Positions 1 to 8,062 of a DNA stretch of 54,206 bases are shown here, piece after piece; position 1 is the first letter of the stretch, and every line of letters starts with the position of its first letter. This DNA is from Bacillota bacterium (lineage in GTDB: Bacteria; Bacillota; Bacilli; Bacillales; Cytobacillaceae), in the NCBI GenBank assembly GCA_030705955.1, contig JAUZPL010000025.1, positions 1 through 54,206 on the forward strand. The letters are read 5' to 3'. The translations under genes were made by a program, and so were the position numbers. Under the pieces are notes generated by a model. That model saw only the letters and a list, made by a program, of their open reading frames with translations. It was not told the origin of the DNA and ran no database searches.

Positions 1-84
1 AGGCATGCTTGAGCCGTATGTTGGGAAACTAACACGTACGGTTCTTAGGGGGGCGGTAACTGAGAGGTTGCCCTTCTACCCGAC
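1..84 (+). mobile_element. Group II intron, 3' end (domains V and VI), truncated by window edge
   Basis: Positions 11-44 form a 34-nt domain V: GAGCCGT pairs with ACGGTTC, and GTTGG pairs with CTAAC around a GAAA tetraloop. Positions 45-84 fit domain VI, a G-rich arm pairing with GCCCTTCTACCC, and the intron would end with CGAC at 84. The catalytic AGC triad and GNRA loop are what known group II introns show here. The rest of the ribozyme and any intron-encoded reverse transcriptase would lie upstream, outside the window. Whether the intron is intact cannot be judged. Confidence 0.85.
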
Positions 85-194
85 AAAAGGCGGCGATAAC
101 TTCAAAGCCTTACCTATCTGTATGAAGAAGGATTATTTCAAATTGTTGTCGAATTTAGTCTAATTAATATTAAATTTCTAAAAGGGGAAAGAGT

Positions 195-527
195 ATGAAA
201 AAAGGTCAATTAGAAGTTTTTAACCTATATAAATTAATTCAAGACCAAACGGATTATACCAATTTTATCGTAAGCGAAGTTAATGACCACTCTCTGAGAA
301 TAGCCGTTATAAATGGGGAATTTCACTGGCATAAACATGAGGATTGCGATGAATTATTTTATGTTTTAGAAGGTGAACTATTTATAGACTTAGAAAACAA
401 TGAAACAGTATCTCTTAAACCAGGTGAAATATTCACAATTCCAGCTAATACAATGCATCGAACTCGTTCAAATGAGCGGACTGTTAATTTATGTTTTGAA
501 AGAACCAGTAATGATATAAACGGATAG
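195..527 (+). CDS. Small cupin-domain protein
   Basis: This 110-aa protein is a single cupin beta-barrel. The first cupin motif is visible around residues 43-62 (HWHKHEDCDELFYVLEGEL) and the second around 75-90 (PGEIFTIPANTMHRT), giving the usual His/His/Glu/His metal ligands. Small cupins of this type bind a metal and a small molecule or act as isomerases or dioxygenases; the substrate cannot be read from sequence. The ATG at 195 follows a GGGGAAAG ribosome-binding site at 183. There is no signal peptide, so it is cytosolic. The next gene starts shortly downstream with its own ribosome-binding site, so the two are probably cotranscribed. Confidence 0.85.
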   Translation: MKKGQLEVFNLYKLIQDQTDYTNFIVSEVNDHSLRIAVINGEFHWHKHEDCDELFYVLEGELFIDLENNETVSLKPGEIFTIPANTMHRTRSNERTVNLCFERTSNDING

Positions 528-548
528 CTAAAGAAGAAAGGAGTTAGA

Positions 549-1004
549 ATTGACTTTAAATTCATTTCTGTAGAGTTGTTTATGTTGGAAGGAAATTTAA
601 ATAAACAATTGGAGATTCTAAAAAATTCCTCTCTTAAAGAAGATTTTATCGATATTGCATATGATCTTACCGAAGAAATCGAGATTTACAAAAATGCTTT
701 TGATGCTGTTGAACCTATTCTTAAACTGATAGAACAGAATCCAGATGTTGAATTTGGTTCACCAGGTCCATTAGTCCATTTTGTTGAACAATTCCACAGA
801 AATGGTTATGAAGAAAAGTTAGTTCAATCATTACAAAGGTTCCCAACTTCTCACACTTTATGGATGCTGTATCGAATAATAAAAAGTAGTAAGGGAGAGC
901 AAAAGAAATATTACCTAAATGTATTACAACATGTTCTTAATTCTCCTAATGTCAGTAATCAGTTGAGTTCTTTAGCCAAAGAACTTTTATCCTTACACAG
1001 TTGA
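549..1004 (+). CDS. Uncharacterised helical protein, probable ATT start
   Basis: This is a protein of about 150 aa of unknown function, rich in Glu, Leu and Lys and predicted largely alpha-helical, with a conserved-looking centre near PDVEFGSPGPLVHFVEQF. The first standard starts in frame are TTG at 576 and ATG at 582, and neither has a good ribosome-binding site. A strong AAAGGAG at 537-543 sits 5 nt before an in-frame ATT at 549, which would add nine residues (IDFKFISVE). I take ATT as the likely initiator. A TTG at 550 also follows that site but is out of frame and stops after seven codons. The size and charge resemble immunity-type or HEAT-like proteins, but I do not recognise the family. 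Confidence 0.6.
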   Translation: MDFKFISVELFMLEGNLNKQLEILKNSSLKEDFIDIAYDLTEEIEIYKNAFDAVEPILKLIEQNPDVEFGSPGPLVHFVEQFHRNGYEEKLVQSLQRFPTSHTLWMLYRIIKSSKGEQKKYYLNVLQHVLNSPNVSNQLSSLAKELLSLHS

Positions 1005-1117
1005 GCTATTTAACAAAACCACTAATAGAAGTGCTTTTGCGCAATATCAAATGGCTTCTATTTAGCTAAAAATATAGTTGACGATCTTCCATTAAAGGGC
1101 GTTTTAATGGAATAAAT

Positions 1118-1162
1118 GAAGAGCACATATTAGTCATGTATAATATGTGCTCTTCTTTATTT
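1118..1162 (+). terminator. Rho-independent terminator after the 142/151-aa gene
   Basis: GAAGAGCACATATTA (1118-1132) and TAATATGTGCTCTTC (1141-1155) form a perfect 15-bp stem with an 8-nt loop, followed by TTTATTTTTT. It lies about 115 bp after the upstream stop. Confidence 0.85.
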
Positions 1163-1346
1163 TTTAAAGATTTTTTTATTTAGGTCTTGATAACATACGT
1201 TTTATTGGTAGGACCCCAACTACAATAAACTTTGATTTTCCCCATTGTATTTTGCTATTTTTTTCTCTTTTGGTTGGATGCTGCCTACTTTTACAAATTA
1301 CAGGCAGCACAAAGTAGATCCTTTATGCTTGGTAAAAAGTACACTG

Positions 1347-1474
1347 TTGATTGGAGCGGAAGGCGCTCGACTCCTGCGGGAGTATGGGGTAGGGGAGACC
1401 CCGTAGGCGCTTGCGCTGAGGAGGCTCCCCCCGACACTCCCACGGAAAGCGAGCGACTGCAGTGGAAATCAACA
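1347..1474. repeat. GC-rich dispersed hairpin repeat of Bacillaceae type
   Basis: The segment is far more GC-rich than its surroundings. It is bounded by TTGATTGGAGCGGAAGGCGC on the left and AGTGGAAATCAA on the right, which are complementary ends. Internal blocks such as CTCCTGCGGGAG, GGGGAGACCCC and GGAGGCTCCCC form nested stems. From memory, elements with this GGAGCGGAAGGCGC...GGAAATCAAC layout occur many times in intergenic regions of Bacillus genomes; their function and mobility are unsettled. The copy sits between two terminators, where an insertion would be neutral. Confidence 0.75.
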
Positions 1475-1499
1475 GACCTATTTACAAGAACCATTCTTC

Positions 1500-1540
1500 A
1501 AAAAAGGGAGCCCCAAAAATTCACTTTTGGGACACCCTCG
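1500..1540 (-). terminator. Terminator of the class A PBP gene
   Basis: Read on the minus strand, GGGTGTCCCAAAA pairs with TTTTGGGGCTCCC around a short loop and runs into TTTTTT. It begins just after the PBP stop codon. Confidence 0.85.
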
Positions 1541-1548
1541 TTTTGTCG

Positions 1549-3657
1549 CTACTTACTGCTTTTTAACCCCTGTATTTTTTCAACAAAGAAATTTATGGCT
1601 TTACCAACATTATATAATACTTGATTAAATCCCTTCTTTAGGGTAGGTTCTTGTTCCTTAATGGTAGCACCAATTTTTTTGGCGTTATCATTTAATTCCT
1701 TGCTTATTTTTTCTGCCTGATCTGATATCGCTTTGCTTGTTTGATTTTTTTCGGCAAGCTGTGTGTTAATGGATTGTACATCAAAATCATGATGTTTTAT
1801 ATATGGTAATGACACTTTCATGATTTCATGAAAAATGGGTACTACATTTGCTGAGCTATTGCTAGGCAAATAGTGTTCACGATCCGTATGGTCATAGCCT
1901 AACCAAATCGCCCCTACAAGATCTGATGTATATCCTACCATCCACTGATCCTTTGTTCCATCTAAATCTGAATAAGGGAGTTGAGTAGACCCTGTTTTTC
2001 CTGCAATTTGAACACCTGGAATATGTGCGCGTTTACCAGTGCCTGACTCAACAACATTTAGAAGCATCGATGTCATGTTATTGGCCACAGACCTTGAAGT
2101 TACCTTTGTCATTTTTTGTTTATGTTCAGCAATAATTGTTCCAGTTGGACCTACAATTTTTGTAATAAGGTGACTATCATAGCGTTTACCGCCATTTGGA
2201 AACGTTGAGTACGCATCTGCCATTTCTAATGGGGATACGCCGTTACTCATTCCACCTAATGCAATCGCAAGGTTTTCATCCTTTTTTATATATGGAATTC
2301 CAAAGCGGTTCAAAGAATCTAATCCTTTTTTTAGTCCTATTTTATCTAAGAGCCAAACGGCTGGAATGTTTATTGACTCTTCGAGAGCCTTATACATTGG
2401 TACCTCACCGCTGTATGTTTTTGTATAATTGTCTGGTTTGTAATTTCCAAACACAATTGGATTATCCACTAGTTCAGATGAATAATCATAGCCTTCTTCA
2501 AGTGCAGGTGTGTAAACAACAAGTGGTTTTAATGATGAGCCAGGCTGTGCTCCAAGTTGCGTTGCCCTGTTAAAGCCCCGAAATACATGATCACCTCGGC
2601 CGCCTACCAATGCCCTAACTCCACCTGTCGCTGGATCTAATAGAACAGATCCACTTTGAACAAGCTGTCCACCTCGGCCTCTTGGGAAGATATAATGGCT
2701 GTTATATATATTTTCAAGTCCTGCTTGAATATTTTGGTCCATCTCTGTATAAATACCATATCCTCTTGTAAGGATCTCATCCTGTGTCAGCCCATATTTA
2801 GAAATGGCCTCATTCAAAACAGCATCCACATAATACGGATATTTTCGATTTATAAAGCTTCCACCACCATCATGGAGCTTTATTTTTTCATGTATAGCCT
2901 CCTGGTATTGCGGGTTTGTTATCATCTTTAATTCTTTCATCTTGGCCAAAACAACGTTTCTGCGTTTCATAGCTAAATCAAAGTTATGATAGGGGTCAAG
3001 ATAATTTGGTGCATGTAAAAGGCCCGCAAGCATTGCTGCTTCACTAATTGAAACATCCTTTATATCTTTATCAAAGTATTTTTTTGATGCATTCGCAATT
3101 CCCCATGCACCGCTTCCAAAATAAACTTGATTTAAATACATTTGCAGGATTTCATCTTTTGTATAGACCTTTTCCAACTTAACAGATAAAAATAATTCCT
3201 CTGCTTTCCTCCTATACGTTTGCTCTGGTGAAAGAAGGGCATTTTTTGCAAGCTGTTGGGTAATCGTGCTGCCGCCGCCCGTAATTCGCCCAGCTAGGAG
3301 ATTATGGAAAAATACACGGAAAATCCCTTTAATGTCGAAGCCTCCATGCTGATAAAATCGCTCATCTTCAATTGCAACTACTGCATTAGGTATATATTTT
3401 GGTAATTCTTTCACTGTAATCCCTATTGTTCTATTGGTAGAAACGAGAGTGGCAACGTGCGCATCTTTATCATAAATGACTGTCGGTTGACTTAATCCTT
3501 TTTTTAATGATTCAACATTTGCTCTGCTGGCAAGCCAAGCAAAATAGAGAATACTTACAAGAAATGTTACTAGAAAGATTAATAATAGAATTTGTGTCAA
3601 ATGCCTTTTTTTCCAAAAATGTACGATCTTTTCCCAATATGGAGATAATCGTGTCAT
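1549..3657 (-). CDS. Class A (bifunctional) penicillin-binding protein
   Basis: This 702-aa peptidoglycan synthase joins a glycosyltransferase and a transpeptidase and acts on lipid II at the outer membrane face. Residues about 20-45 are one transmembrane anchor. The GT51 domain shows EDERFYQHGGFD and GGSTITQQLAKN, with the catalytic Glu in the first motif. The transpeptidase shows the SxxK serine in GSSLKP, SIN as the SxN motif and KTGST as the KTG motif, so both activities look intact. The C-terminal 70 residues are a charged low-complexity tail. It resembles the B. subtilis PbpF/PbpG/PbpD group; I do not choose a paralogue. A sigma-A-like promoter lies upstream and a terminator follows directly, so it is monocistronic. 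Confidence 0.93.
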   Translation of the reverse strand: MTRLSPYWEKIVHFWKKRHLTQILLLIFLVTFLVSILYFAWLASRANVESLKKGLSQPTVIYDKDAHVATLVSTNRTIGITVKELPKYIPNAVVAIEDERFYQHGGFDIKGIFRVFFHNLLAGRITGGGSTITQQLAKNALLSPEQTYRRKAEELFLSVKLEKVYTKDEILQMYLNQVYFGSGAWGIANASKKYFDKDIKDVSISEAAMLAGLLHAPNYLDPYHNFDLAMKRRNVVLAKMKELKMITNPQYQEAIHEKIKLHDGGGSFINRKYPYYVDAVLNEAISKYGLTQDEILTRGYGIYTEMDQNIQAGLENIYNSHYIFPRGRGGQLVQSGSVLLDPATGGVRALVGGRGDHVFRGFNRATQLGAQPGSSLKPLVVYTPALEEGYDYSSELVDNPIVFGNYKPDNYTKTYSGEVPMYKALEESINIPAVWLLDKIGLKKGLDSLNRFGIPYIKKDENLAIALGGMSNGVSPLEMADAYSTFPNGGKRYDSHLITKIVGPTGTIIAEHKQKMTKVTSRSVANNMTSMLLNVVESGTGKRAHIPGVQIAGKTGSTQLPYSDLDGTKDQWMVGYTSDLVGAIWLGYDHTDREHYLPSNSSANVVPIFHEIMKVSLPYIKHHDFDVQSINTQLAEKNQTSKAISDQAEKISKELNDNAKKIGATIKEQEPTLKKGFNQVLYNVGKAINFFVEKIQGLKSSK

Positions 3658-3697
3658 GTCAATCTCCTTACTTTCTGCTTAAACTTTTAACCTATTC

Positions 3698-3726
3698 ATT
3701 ATAAATACTTTTCATTAAAAAACCAA
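3698..3726 (-). promoter_or_regulatory. Sigma-A-like promoter for the PBP gene
   Basis: On the minus strand, TTGGTT (3721-3726) and TATAAT (3698-3703) are separated by 17 nt, about 40 nt before the start codon. The -10 box is perfect and the -35 keeps only the TTG. Confidence 0.55.
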
Positions 3727-3752
3727 TAAAACTGTACAAGAGTGCTTTTAGC

Positions 3753-3781
3753 TTGTCTATTCCAATGGTCAGGCTTATAAT
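3753..3781 (+). promoter_or_regulatory. Sigma-A-like promoter for the AhpD-like gene
   Basis: TTGTCT (3753-3758) and a perfect TATAAT (3776-3781) are separated by exactly 17 nt, with AAGGAGG at 3802 before the ATG at 3816. A short palindrome, ACGTTCTAGAAT, falls just downstream near the expected transcription start and could be an operator. Confidence 0.7.
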
Positions 3782-3815
3782 CAGAATGTACGTTCTAGAA
3801 TAAGGAGGAATTAAA

Positions 3816-4253
3816 ATGAAGGAACGAATTCTTTATAGTCAAGTAGCTCCGGAGCCATACAAAATCATGTTGGAAATGGAGAATTATATAAGATCTACTA
3901 GTATTGATGGGAAGCTTCGTGAATTAGTGAAAATACGCGCTTCTCAAATTAATGGATGTGCTTTTTGCTTAAATATGCATACTGCAGAGGCACGTGAAAT
4001 GGGGGAAACAGAACAGCGTATAAATTGTGTTAGTGCATGGGATGATTGTGCATTCTACACAGATGCTGAGAAAGCTGCATTAAAGCTAACGGAGCATATT
4101 ACGTTAATTCCCACGAAGCGTGTACCAGATGAACTTTATAATCATGTTCGTGAGTTTTATAGTGAAAAAGAGTACACAGAGCTTGTTTTTATTATTAATC
4201 AGATTAATAGTTGGAATAGACTCTCCATTTCTATGGGGAATTTTGCAAAATAA
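3816..4253 (+). CDS. Carboxymuconolactone decarboxylase / AhpD-like alkylhydroperoxidase
   Basis: This 145-aa cytosolic protein belongs to the AhpD/CMD fold. The redox motif CAFCLNMH at about residues 48-55 has the CxxC pair and the following His that AhpD uses for peroxide or disulfide exchange. The downstream ITLIPTKRVPDELYNHVREF matches the helical half of the fold. Proteins of this type act as stand-alone peroxidases or disulfide reductants; the partner is unknown. It has its own sigma-A-like promoter and AAGGAGG ribosome-binding site and ends at a bidirectional terminator. Confidence 0.9.
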   Translation: MKERILYSQVAPEPYKIMLEMENYIRSTSIDGKLRELVKIRASQINGCAFCLNMHTAEAREMGETEQRINCVSAWDDCAFYTDAEKAALKLTEHITLIPTKRVPDELYNHVREFYSEKEYTELVFIINQINSWNRLSISMGNFAK

Positions 4254-4259
4254 ATGATA

Positions 4260-4299
4260 CATAAAGTATGCCTTTTTTATCGGCATACTTTATGTTTTT
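4260..4299. terminator. Bidirectional terminator between convergent genes
   Basis: CATAAAGTATGCC (4260-4272) and GGCATACTTTATG (4282-4294) form a perfect 13-bp stem followed by TTTTT on the plus strand. The stop codon of the minus-strand gene lies inside the right arm. Confidence 0.85.
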
Positions 4300-4991
4300 A
4301 CATTATCATTAAATAAGTCATAATATATTTGTCCATTTGTACTAATCACCAAGTAATATACATCATTTAAATCGACCATTCTTTTTTTACACTCATTTTT
4401 TATCCATTCATGATTATACGTGTTGGTTAAGTTTTCTTCTATTATTTTCCCCTCCATAATTACTTCAATCGGGAGTACGGTTTTTTGATTATTATTATTT
4501 AGTTGAAGATCGTTTTTTGTTACATTCTTGAATCGGGGCTTCAATAATATTGAAATATTTCCACTGACCTCTAATAATGCATATTCAACTTCATTTACAT
4601 CAAAAACGTACTTTTCACGTAACTGCTGAGAAAGATCATCTAAAGTAAACCTGCATTTTTTCAAATTTTCGTCCAGTATTTTCCCCTTTTCAATAAGAAT
4701 GGTAGGCTTTCCGGAAAACCACTTTCGAAGCTGTCTATTCTTTAGAGATATAAATGAGAACATGAAGTATAGGAGAGATAGGGTTAAAAAGGAAAACAAC
4801 ATCGGAAGAAATTTTAAGTTTGTATCAAATCCCATATTTGCGATATAAGAACCTATTGTAATGGATAGTGCGAAGTTAAAATGATTTTTGTGGGAATTAA
4901 TTTGTTTTCCCCAAAAAAGGGTTAAAGCCAATAACAGTATATAGGACAAAGAAGTTCTCAGTATGGAATTAAATATATCCTCCATTTGCAA
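4290..4991 (-). CDS. YetF/DUF421-family membrane protein
   Basis: This 233-aa protein has three N-terminal hydrophobic segments (about residues 10-30, 40-60 and 63-85). A cytosolic part follows that begins with KPTILIEKGKILDENLKKCR and continues with RFTLDDLSQQLREK, the hallmark order of the YetF family. A second beta-rich repeat (PIEVIMEGKIIEENL) follows. YetF-type proteins are common in spore-formers, several are spore membrane proteins, and their molecular role is unsettled. The gene stands alone, reading toward the AhpD-like gene, and its stop lies in the shared terminator. Confidence 0.85.
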   Translation of the reverse strand: MQMEDIFNSILRTSLSYILLLALTLFWGKQINSHKNHFNFALSITIGSYIANMGFDTNLKFLPMLFSFLTLSLLYFMFSFISLKNRQLRKWFSGKPTILIEKGKILDENLKKCRFTLDDLSQQLREKYVFDVNEVEYALLEVSGNISILLKPRFKNVTKNDLQLNNNNQKTVLPIEVIMEGKIIEENLTNTYNHEWIKNECKKRMVDLNDVYYLVISTNGQIYYDLFNDNVKT

Positions 4992-5149
4992 AAACCACCA
5001 ACATTATTTTTCTTATATTATTGTTTGACTTAACTACAAATATTCTTTGGATAAAAAAATGAAGATACCTATGACAATTGTGGACAATCATTTTCACTAT
5101 CTGCATATGTTATAACAAGGCGATTAACATCACAAAGGAGGTTAAAAAG

Positions 5150-5416
5150 ATGGTCAATTGGAAGGTACGCTTCAAAAACTGGCATTGGGTTGCTAGCTTT
5201 ATTTCGCAAATCCTCATAGTGGCAGAAATGGTTATCACAGGATTAAATATGATGGGTGTTGTTCATTTTCAATTAACAGATGCTGTTAAAAATTATATTT
5301 TAGCCATGGCAAATGCAATATTTATTTTGCTCTCTATGCTTGGCATTGTGCAAGACCCAACAACAAAAGGGTATAAAGACAGTGAAAATGCAATGAAATA
5401 TGAAGAGCCTAAATAA
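5150..5416 (+). CDS. Small phage-holin-like membrane protein
   Basis: I place the start at the ATG at 5150, which follows AAAGGAGG at 5134-5141, not at an earlier in-frame ATG with no ribosome-binding site. The 88-aa product begins MVNWKVRFKNWHWVASFISQ and has two hydrophobic segments followed by LGIVQDPTTKGYKDSENAM, the conserved end of the phiLC3-type holin family. In phages such proteins form membrane lesions for endolysin release. No phage gene or endolysin is nearby, so this is a stray copy whose present role is unknown. Confidence 0.85.
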   Translation: MVNWKVRFKNWHWVASFISQILIVAEMVITGLNMMGVVHFQLTDAVKNYILAMANAIFILLSMLGIVQDPTTKGYKDSENAMKYEEPK

Positions 5417-5481
5417 ACATGTTCCATTTTACTTTACTATTTTCAATTCAAGGACTATTATTATTTTAATAGAATAATTGA

Positions 5482-5578
5482 CTACTGGGGGTGCCCGTCT
5501 TGGGCTGAGAAAAGAGCATATTTTGCTTTTTAACCCTTTGGACCTGAACTGGGTTATGCCAGCGTAGGAAAGTAGTGA
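5482..5578 (+). promoter_or_regulatory. TPP riboswitch (THI element)
   Basis: The conserved blocks appear in order: GGGGGTGCCC, GGGCTGAGA, ACCCTTTGGACCTGAACTGG and ATGCCAGCGTAGGAAAGT. These are the pyrimidine- and pyrophosphate-sensing helices of the thiamine pyrophosphate aptamer. It precedes a terminator and thiM, so TPP binding is expected to end transcription early. Confidence 0.97.
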
Positions 5579-5604
5579 AAGATATTTTATCTCTTACGAA
5601 TTCA

Positions 5605-5652
5605 TGCGGTCAGGTCCTCTTTAGGACTTGGCTTTTTATTTTTTAAAAAAGG
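5605..5652 (+). terminator. Riboswitch expression-platform terminator
   Basis: GTCAGGTCCT and AGGACTTGGC form a 10-bp stem with a 4-nt loop followed by TTTTTATTTTTT. It lies between the TPP aptamer and the thiM ribosome-binding site, as expected for transcriptional control. Confidence 0.88.
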
Positions 5653-5666
5653 TGGAGGGATTTTTA

Positions 5667-6482
5667 ATGGAGAAGAATATAGTTAACCAATTAGTACAAA
5701 AGGTAAGGGAAGCAAACCCGCTTGTACATAATATTACAAATGTAGTTGTAACAAACTTTACAGCAAATGGCTTACTTTCTCTTGGAGCTTCACCAGTAAT
5801 GGCTTATGCACCTGAAGAGGTAGCAGATATGGCCAGAATTGCAGGGGCACTTGTCTTAAATATCGGTACCTTAAATTCGGATATTGTAGAATCTATGATA
5901 ATAGCCGGTAAATCTGCAAATGAAAATGGTGTACCAGTTATCTTGGATCCAGTTGGAGCGGGTGCAACTACATACCGAACGGTATCAGCACAGCGCGTTT
6001 TAAATGAAGTGAAGATTTCTATCTTGCGTGGAAATGCTGCAGAAATTGCCAATGTAGCGGGATATCAGTGGAATATTAAAGGCGTAGATGCAGGTGAGGC
6101 ACAAGGAAATATTGTTGAACTAGCGGCAGCCACTGCTCAAAAATTAAATACTCTTGTAGTTATTACTGGAAAAGAGGATGTTATTTCAGATGGAAAACAA
6201 ACATTTATAGGTCGTAATGGACATCCTGCCTTGACAAAGGTAACGGGTACGGGTTGTTTATTAACTTCCGTCATTGGTGCATTTGCAGCTGTTGAAAAAG
6301 ATTATGTTCAAGCTTCTGTTGGTGCTCTTACTTTTTACGGTGTTGCCGCTGAAATAGCCGCAGAGAAAACATCAGAGAAGGGCCCTGGAAGCTTCCAAAT
6401 TGAATTTTTAAACCAGCTTTCATTAGTAACAGATAAGGAAATAAGTAAGTTAGGAAAATTTGAAAAAGTGGAGTTGCAGTAG
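5667..6482 (+). CDS. thiM: Hydroxyethylthiazole kinase
   Basis: ThiM phosphorylates 4-methyl-5-(2-hydroxyethyl)thiazole with ATP, salvaging the thiazole half of thiamine in the cytosol. The protein is 271 aa, the usual length. It opens with a ribokinase-like N-terminus containing [19 protein letters not shown], carries [12 protein letters not shown] in the middle, and has VTGTGCLLT, the anion-hole and catalytic motif, near residue 195. The ATG at 5667 follows GGTGGAGGG; an in-frame ATG at 5628 lies inside the terminator and is not used. It is the first gene of the TPP-controlled thiM-thiD-thiE operon. Confidence 0.97.
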   Translation: MEKNIVNQLVQKVREANPLVHNITNVVVTNFTANGLLSLGASPVMAYAPEEVADMARIAGALVLNIGTLNSDIVESMIIAGKSANENGVPVILDPVGAGATTYRTVSAQRVLNEVKISILRGNAAEIANVAGYQWNIKGVDAGEAQGNIVELAAATAQKLNTLVVITGKEDVISDGKQTFIGRNGHPALTKVTGTGCLLTSVIGAFAAVEKDYVQASVGALTFYGVAAEIAAEKTSEKGPGSFQIEFLNQLSLVTDKEISKLGKFEKVELQ

Positions 6483-6483
6483 G

Positions 6484-7314
6484 ATGACAATTTATAAAGC
6501 ATTAACAATTGCTGGGTCTGACAGTGGCGGCGGTGCGGGAATCCAAGCTGACCTAAAAACCTTTCAGGAATTGAATGTATTTGGTATGTCTGCTTTAACT
6601 GCTGTTACCGCCCAAAATACATTAGGTGTTCAAGGTGTTTATCCTATGACGCCAGAGGCAGTCACCAATCAGATTAACTCAATTGGTGTTGATATGGGTA
6701 CGGACGCATTAAAAACAGGAATGCTTTTTAATGCGGAAATAATAGAGGCAGTTTCAAGAAAAATCAAAGAATACAATTGGAAAAAGGTTGTAGTAGATCC
6801 TGTTATGATTGCAAAGGGCGGTGCATCTTTACTGCAACAGGAGGCAATTGCTGCATTAAAAACATATTTATTACCAATATCCCTAATTATTACCCCTAAT
6901 ATTCCAGAGGCAGAGGTTTTAACGGAGATGGAAATTAGGACATTAGACGATAAAAAGAAAGCTGCAGAACGTTTTCTTGAATTAGGAGTACAAAATGTAG
7001 TAATAAAGGGTGGCCACGATGAGGCTACAGATGAAGCTGTAGATGTTTTATATGATGGGAAGGAATTTTACTATTTTAAAAGTAAAAGAATCCCTACTAA
7101 CAACACACATGGTACAGGGTGTACATTTTCAGCAGCATTAACAGCTGGATTAGCAAAGGGGAAACCTCTTTTTGAAGCAGTTACCACAGCTAAAAACTTT
7201 ATCCAAGCAGCCATTGAAGCTGATTTAAAGATTGGCTCCGGGCACGGTCCCACAAATCATTGGGCTTATAACCTAAAAAAGGAGACATTAAGCTGTGGTA
7301 AGAATGAACAGTGA
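6484..7314 (+). CDS. thiD: Hydroxymethylpyrimidine / phosphomethylpyrimidine kinase
   Basis: ThiD phosphorylates HMP and HMP-phosphate to HMP-pyrophosphate, the pyrimidine precursor of thiamine. The 276-aa product begins [20 protein letters not shown], the standard substrate-binding start. It also shows MTAVTAQNT-like ([10 protein letters not shown]), [12 protein letters not shown], and [13 protein letters not shown] near the end as the ATP/anion-hole motif. The ATG at 6484 lies one base after the thiM stop, with GTGGAG inside the thiM coding end as ribosome-binding site. It overlaps thiE by 20 nt, so translation is probably coupled. Confidence 0.97.
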   Translation: MTIYKALTIAGSDSGGGAGIQADLKTFQELNVFGMSALTAVTAQNTLGVQGVYPMTPEAVTNQINSIGVDMGTDALKTGMLFNAEIIEAVSRKIKEYNWKKVVVDPVMIAKGGASLLQQEAIAALKTYLLPISLIITPNIPEAEVLTEMEIRTLDDKKKAAERFLELGVQNVVIKGGHDEATDEAVDVLYDGKEFYYFKSKRIPTNNTHGTGCTFSAALTAGLAKGKPLFEAVTTAKNFIQAAIEADLKIGSGHGPTNHWAYNLKKETLSCGKNEQ

Positions 7315-7945
7315 ACAATTAAGAGACATACTAAAGGTTTACTTTATTTTCGGCAGTAATAACTGTTTAAAGAACCCATTGGAGGTCTTAGAAGAGTCTA
7401 TAAATGGAGGCATCACTATTTTTCAATTTCGTGAAAAAGGAATAGATGCATTACAAGGGCAAAGTAAAGTGGATTTAGCAAAAAAATTGCAAAAGATATG
7501 TTTAGAAAATGGCGTACCTTTTATTGTCAATGATGATATAGAGCTTGCCCTTGAAATCAATGCAGATGGGGTTCATATCGGCCAGGAGGATGAACCGGTA
7601 GAATATGTTAGAAGGAGAATAGGCGATAAAATCCTTGGGGTTTCAGCTCATACACTTGATGAAGCAAGGGAGGCAATAAAAAATGGGGCAGATTATCTGG
7701 GATTAGGTCCTGTTTTTCCAACAAAAACAAAGGAAGATGCCAAGGCTGTTCAAGGAACTGACCTAATTCGTTCATTAAGATCAAACGGAATCGATATTCC
7801 ATTAGTTGGGATCGGCGGAATAAATGTTGAAAATGCATCTTCTGTAATAAAGGCTGGCGCAGATGGAGTTGCAGTGATTACTGCCATTAGCCACGCAAAT
7901 AATATTACGGAAACAACCATTAATTTAAAAAAACAAGTTTACTAA
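7295..7945 (+). CDS. thiE: Thiamine-phosphate synthase
   Basis: ThiE joins HMP-pyrophosphate and thiazole phosphate to thiamine phosphate. The 216-aa TIM barrel shows QFREKG near residue 44, [49 protein letters not shown] and PLVGIGGIN, all diagnostic. GTG at 7295 is chosen because AAAAAAGGAG lies 10 nt upstream; ATG at 7304 is too far from it. It ends the operon and is followed by a strong terminator. With thiM and thiD it gives a salvage route from thiazole and HMP; no de novo genes are here. Confidence 0.96.
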   Translation: MVRMNSEQLRDILKVYFIFGSNNCLKNPLEVLEESINGGITIFQFREKGIDALQGQSKVDLAKKLQKICLENGVPFIVNDDIELALEINADGVHIGQEDEPVEYVRRRIGDKILGVSAHTLDEAREAIKNGADYLGLGPVFPTKTKEDAKAVQGTDLIRSLRSNGIDIPLVGIGGINVENASSVIKAGADGVAVITAISHANNITETTINLKKQVY

Positions 7946-7980
7946 AAAAATTATCCTGTTTTAAACAGGATAATTTTTTT
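7946..7980 (+). terminator. Terminator of the thiMDE operon
   Basis: AATTATCCTGTTT and AAACAGGATAATT are perfect complements, followed by seven T residues, directly after the thiE stop. Confidence 0.92.
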
Positions 7981-7988
7981 GTTAAAAC

Positions 7989-8017
7989 TTTCCATTTTCT
8001 TATTAAACTATTATAAT
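7989..8017 (+). promoter_or_regulatory. Candidate sigma-A promoter for the frameshifted gene
   Basis: TTTCCA (7989-7994) and TATAAT (8012-8017) are separated by 17 nt, about 45 nt before the TTG start at 8063. The -35 box is weak. Confidence 0.45.
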
Positions 8018-8062
8018 ACTAATTATGATGTTAAAACTGATTGGAGAAAGTAGGGGGTCCTT

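Larger units (their letters stand above)
1005..1548. other. Gene-free stretch with terminators and a dispersed repeat
   Basis: This 540-bp gap between convergent genes holds three things. First are small hairpins at about 1023-1110, including CCATTAAA/TTTTAATGG at 1089-1110. Second is the terminator at 1118-1160. Third is the GC-rich dispersed repeat at 1347-1474, followed by the PBP-gene terminator. A 130-codon plus-strand reading frame at 1232-1624 crosses the repeat and is not a gene. Confidence 0.7.

Noticed and set aside
1232-1624. 130-codon plus-strand reading frame
   Set aside because: Most of it is the GC-rich hairpin repeat and the antisense of the PBP terminator; it has no ribosome-binding site and its composition is not coding-like.
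5628-5666. Earlier ATG start for thiM
   Set aside because: It lies inside the riboswitch terminator hairpin and has no ribosome-binding site; ATG 5667 has GGTGGAGGG.
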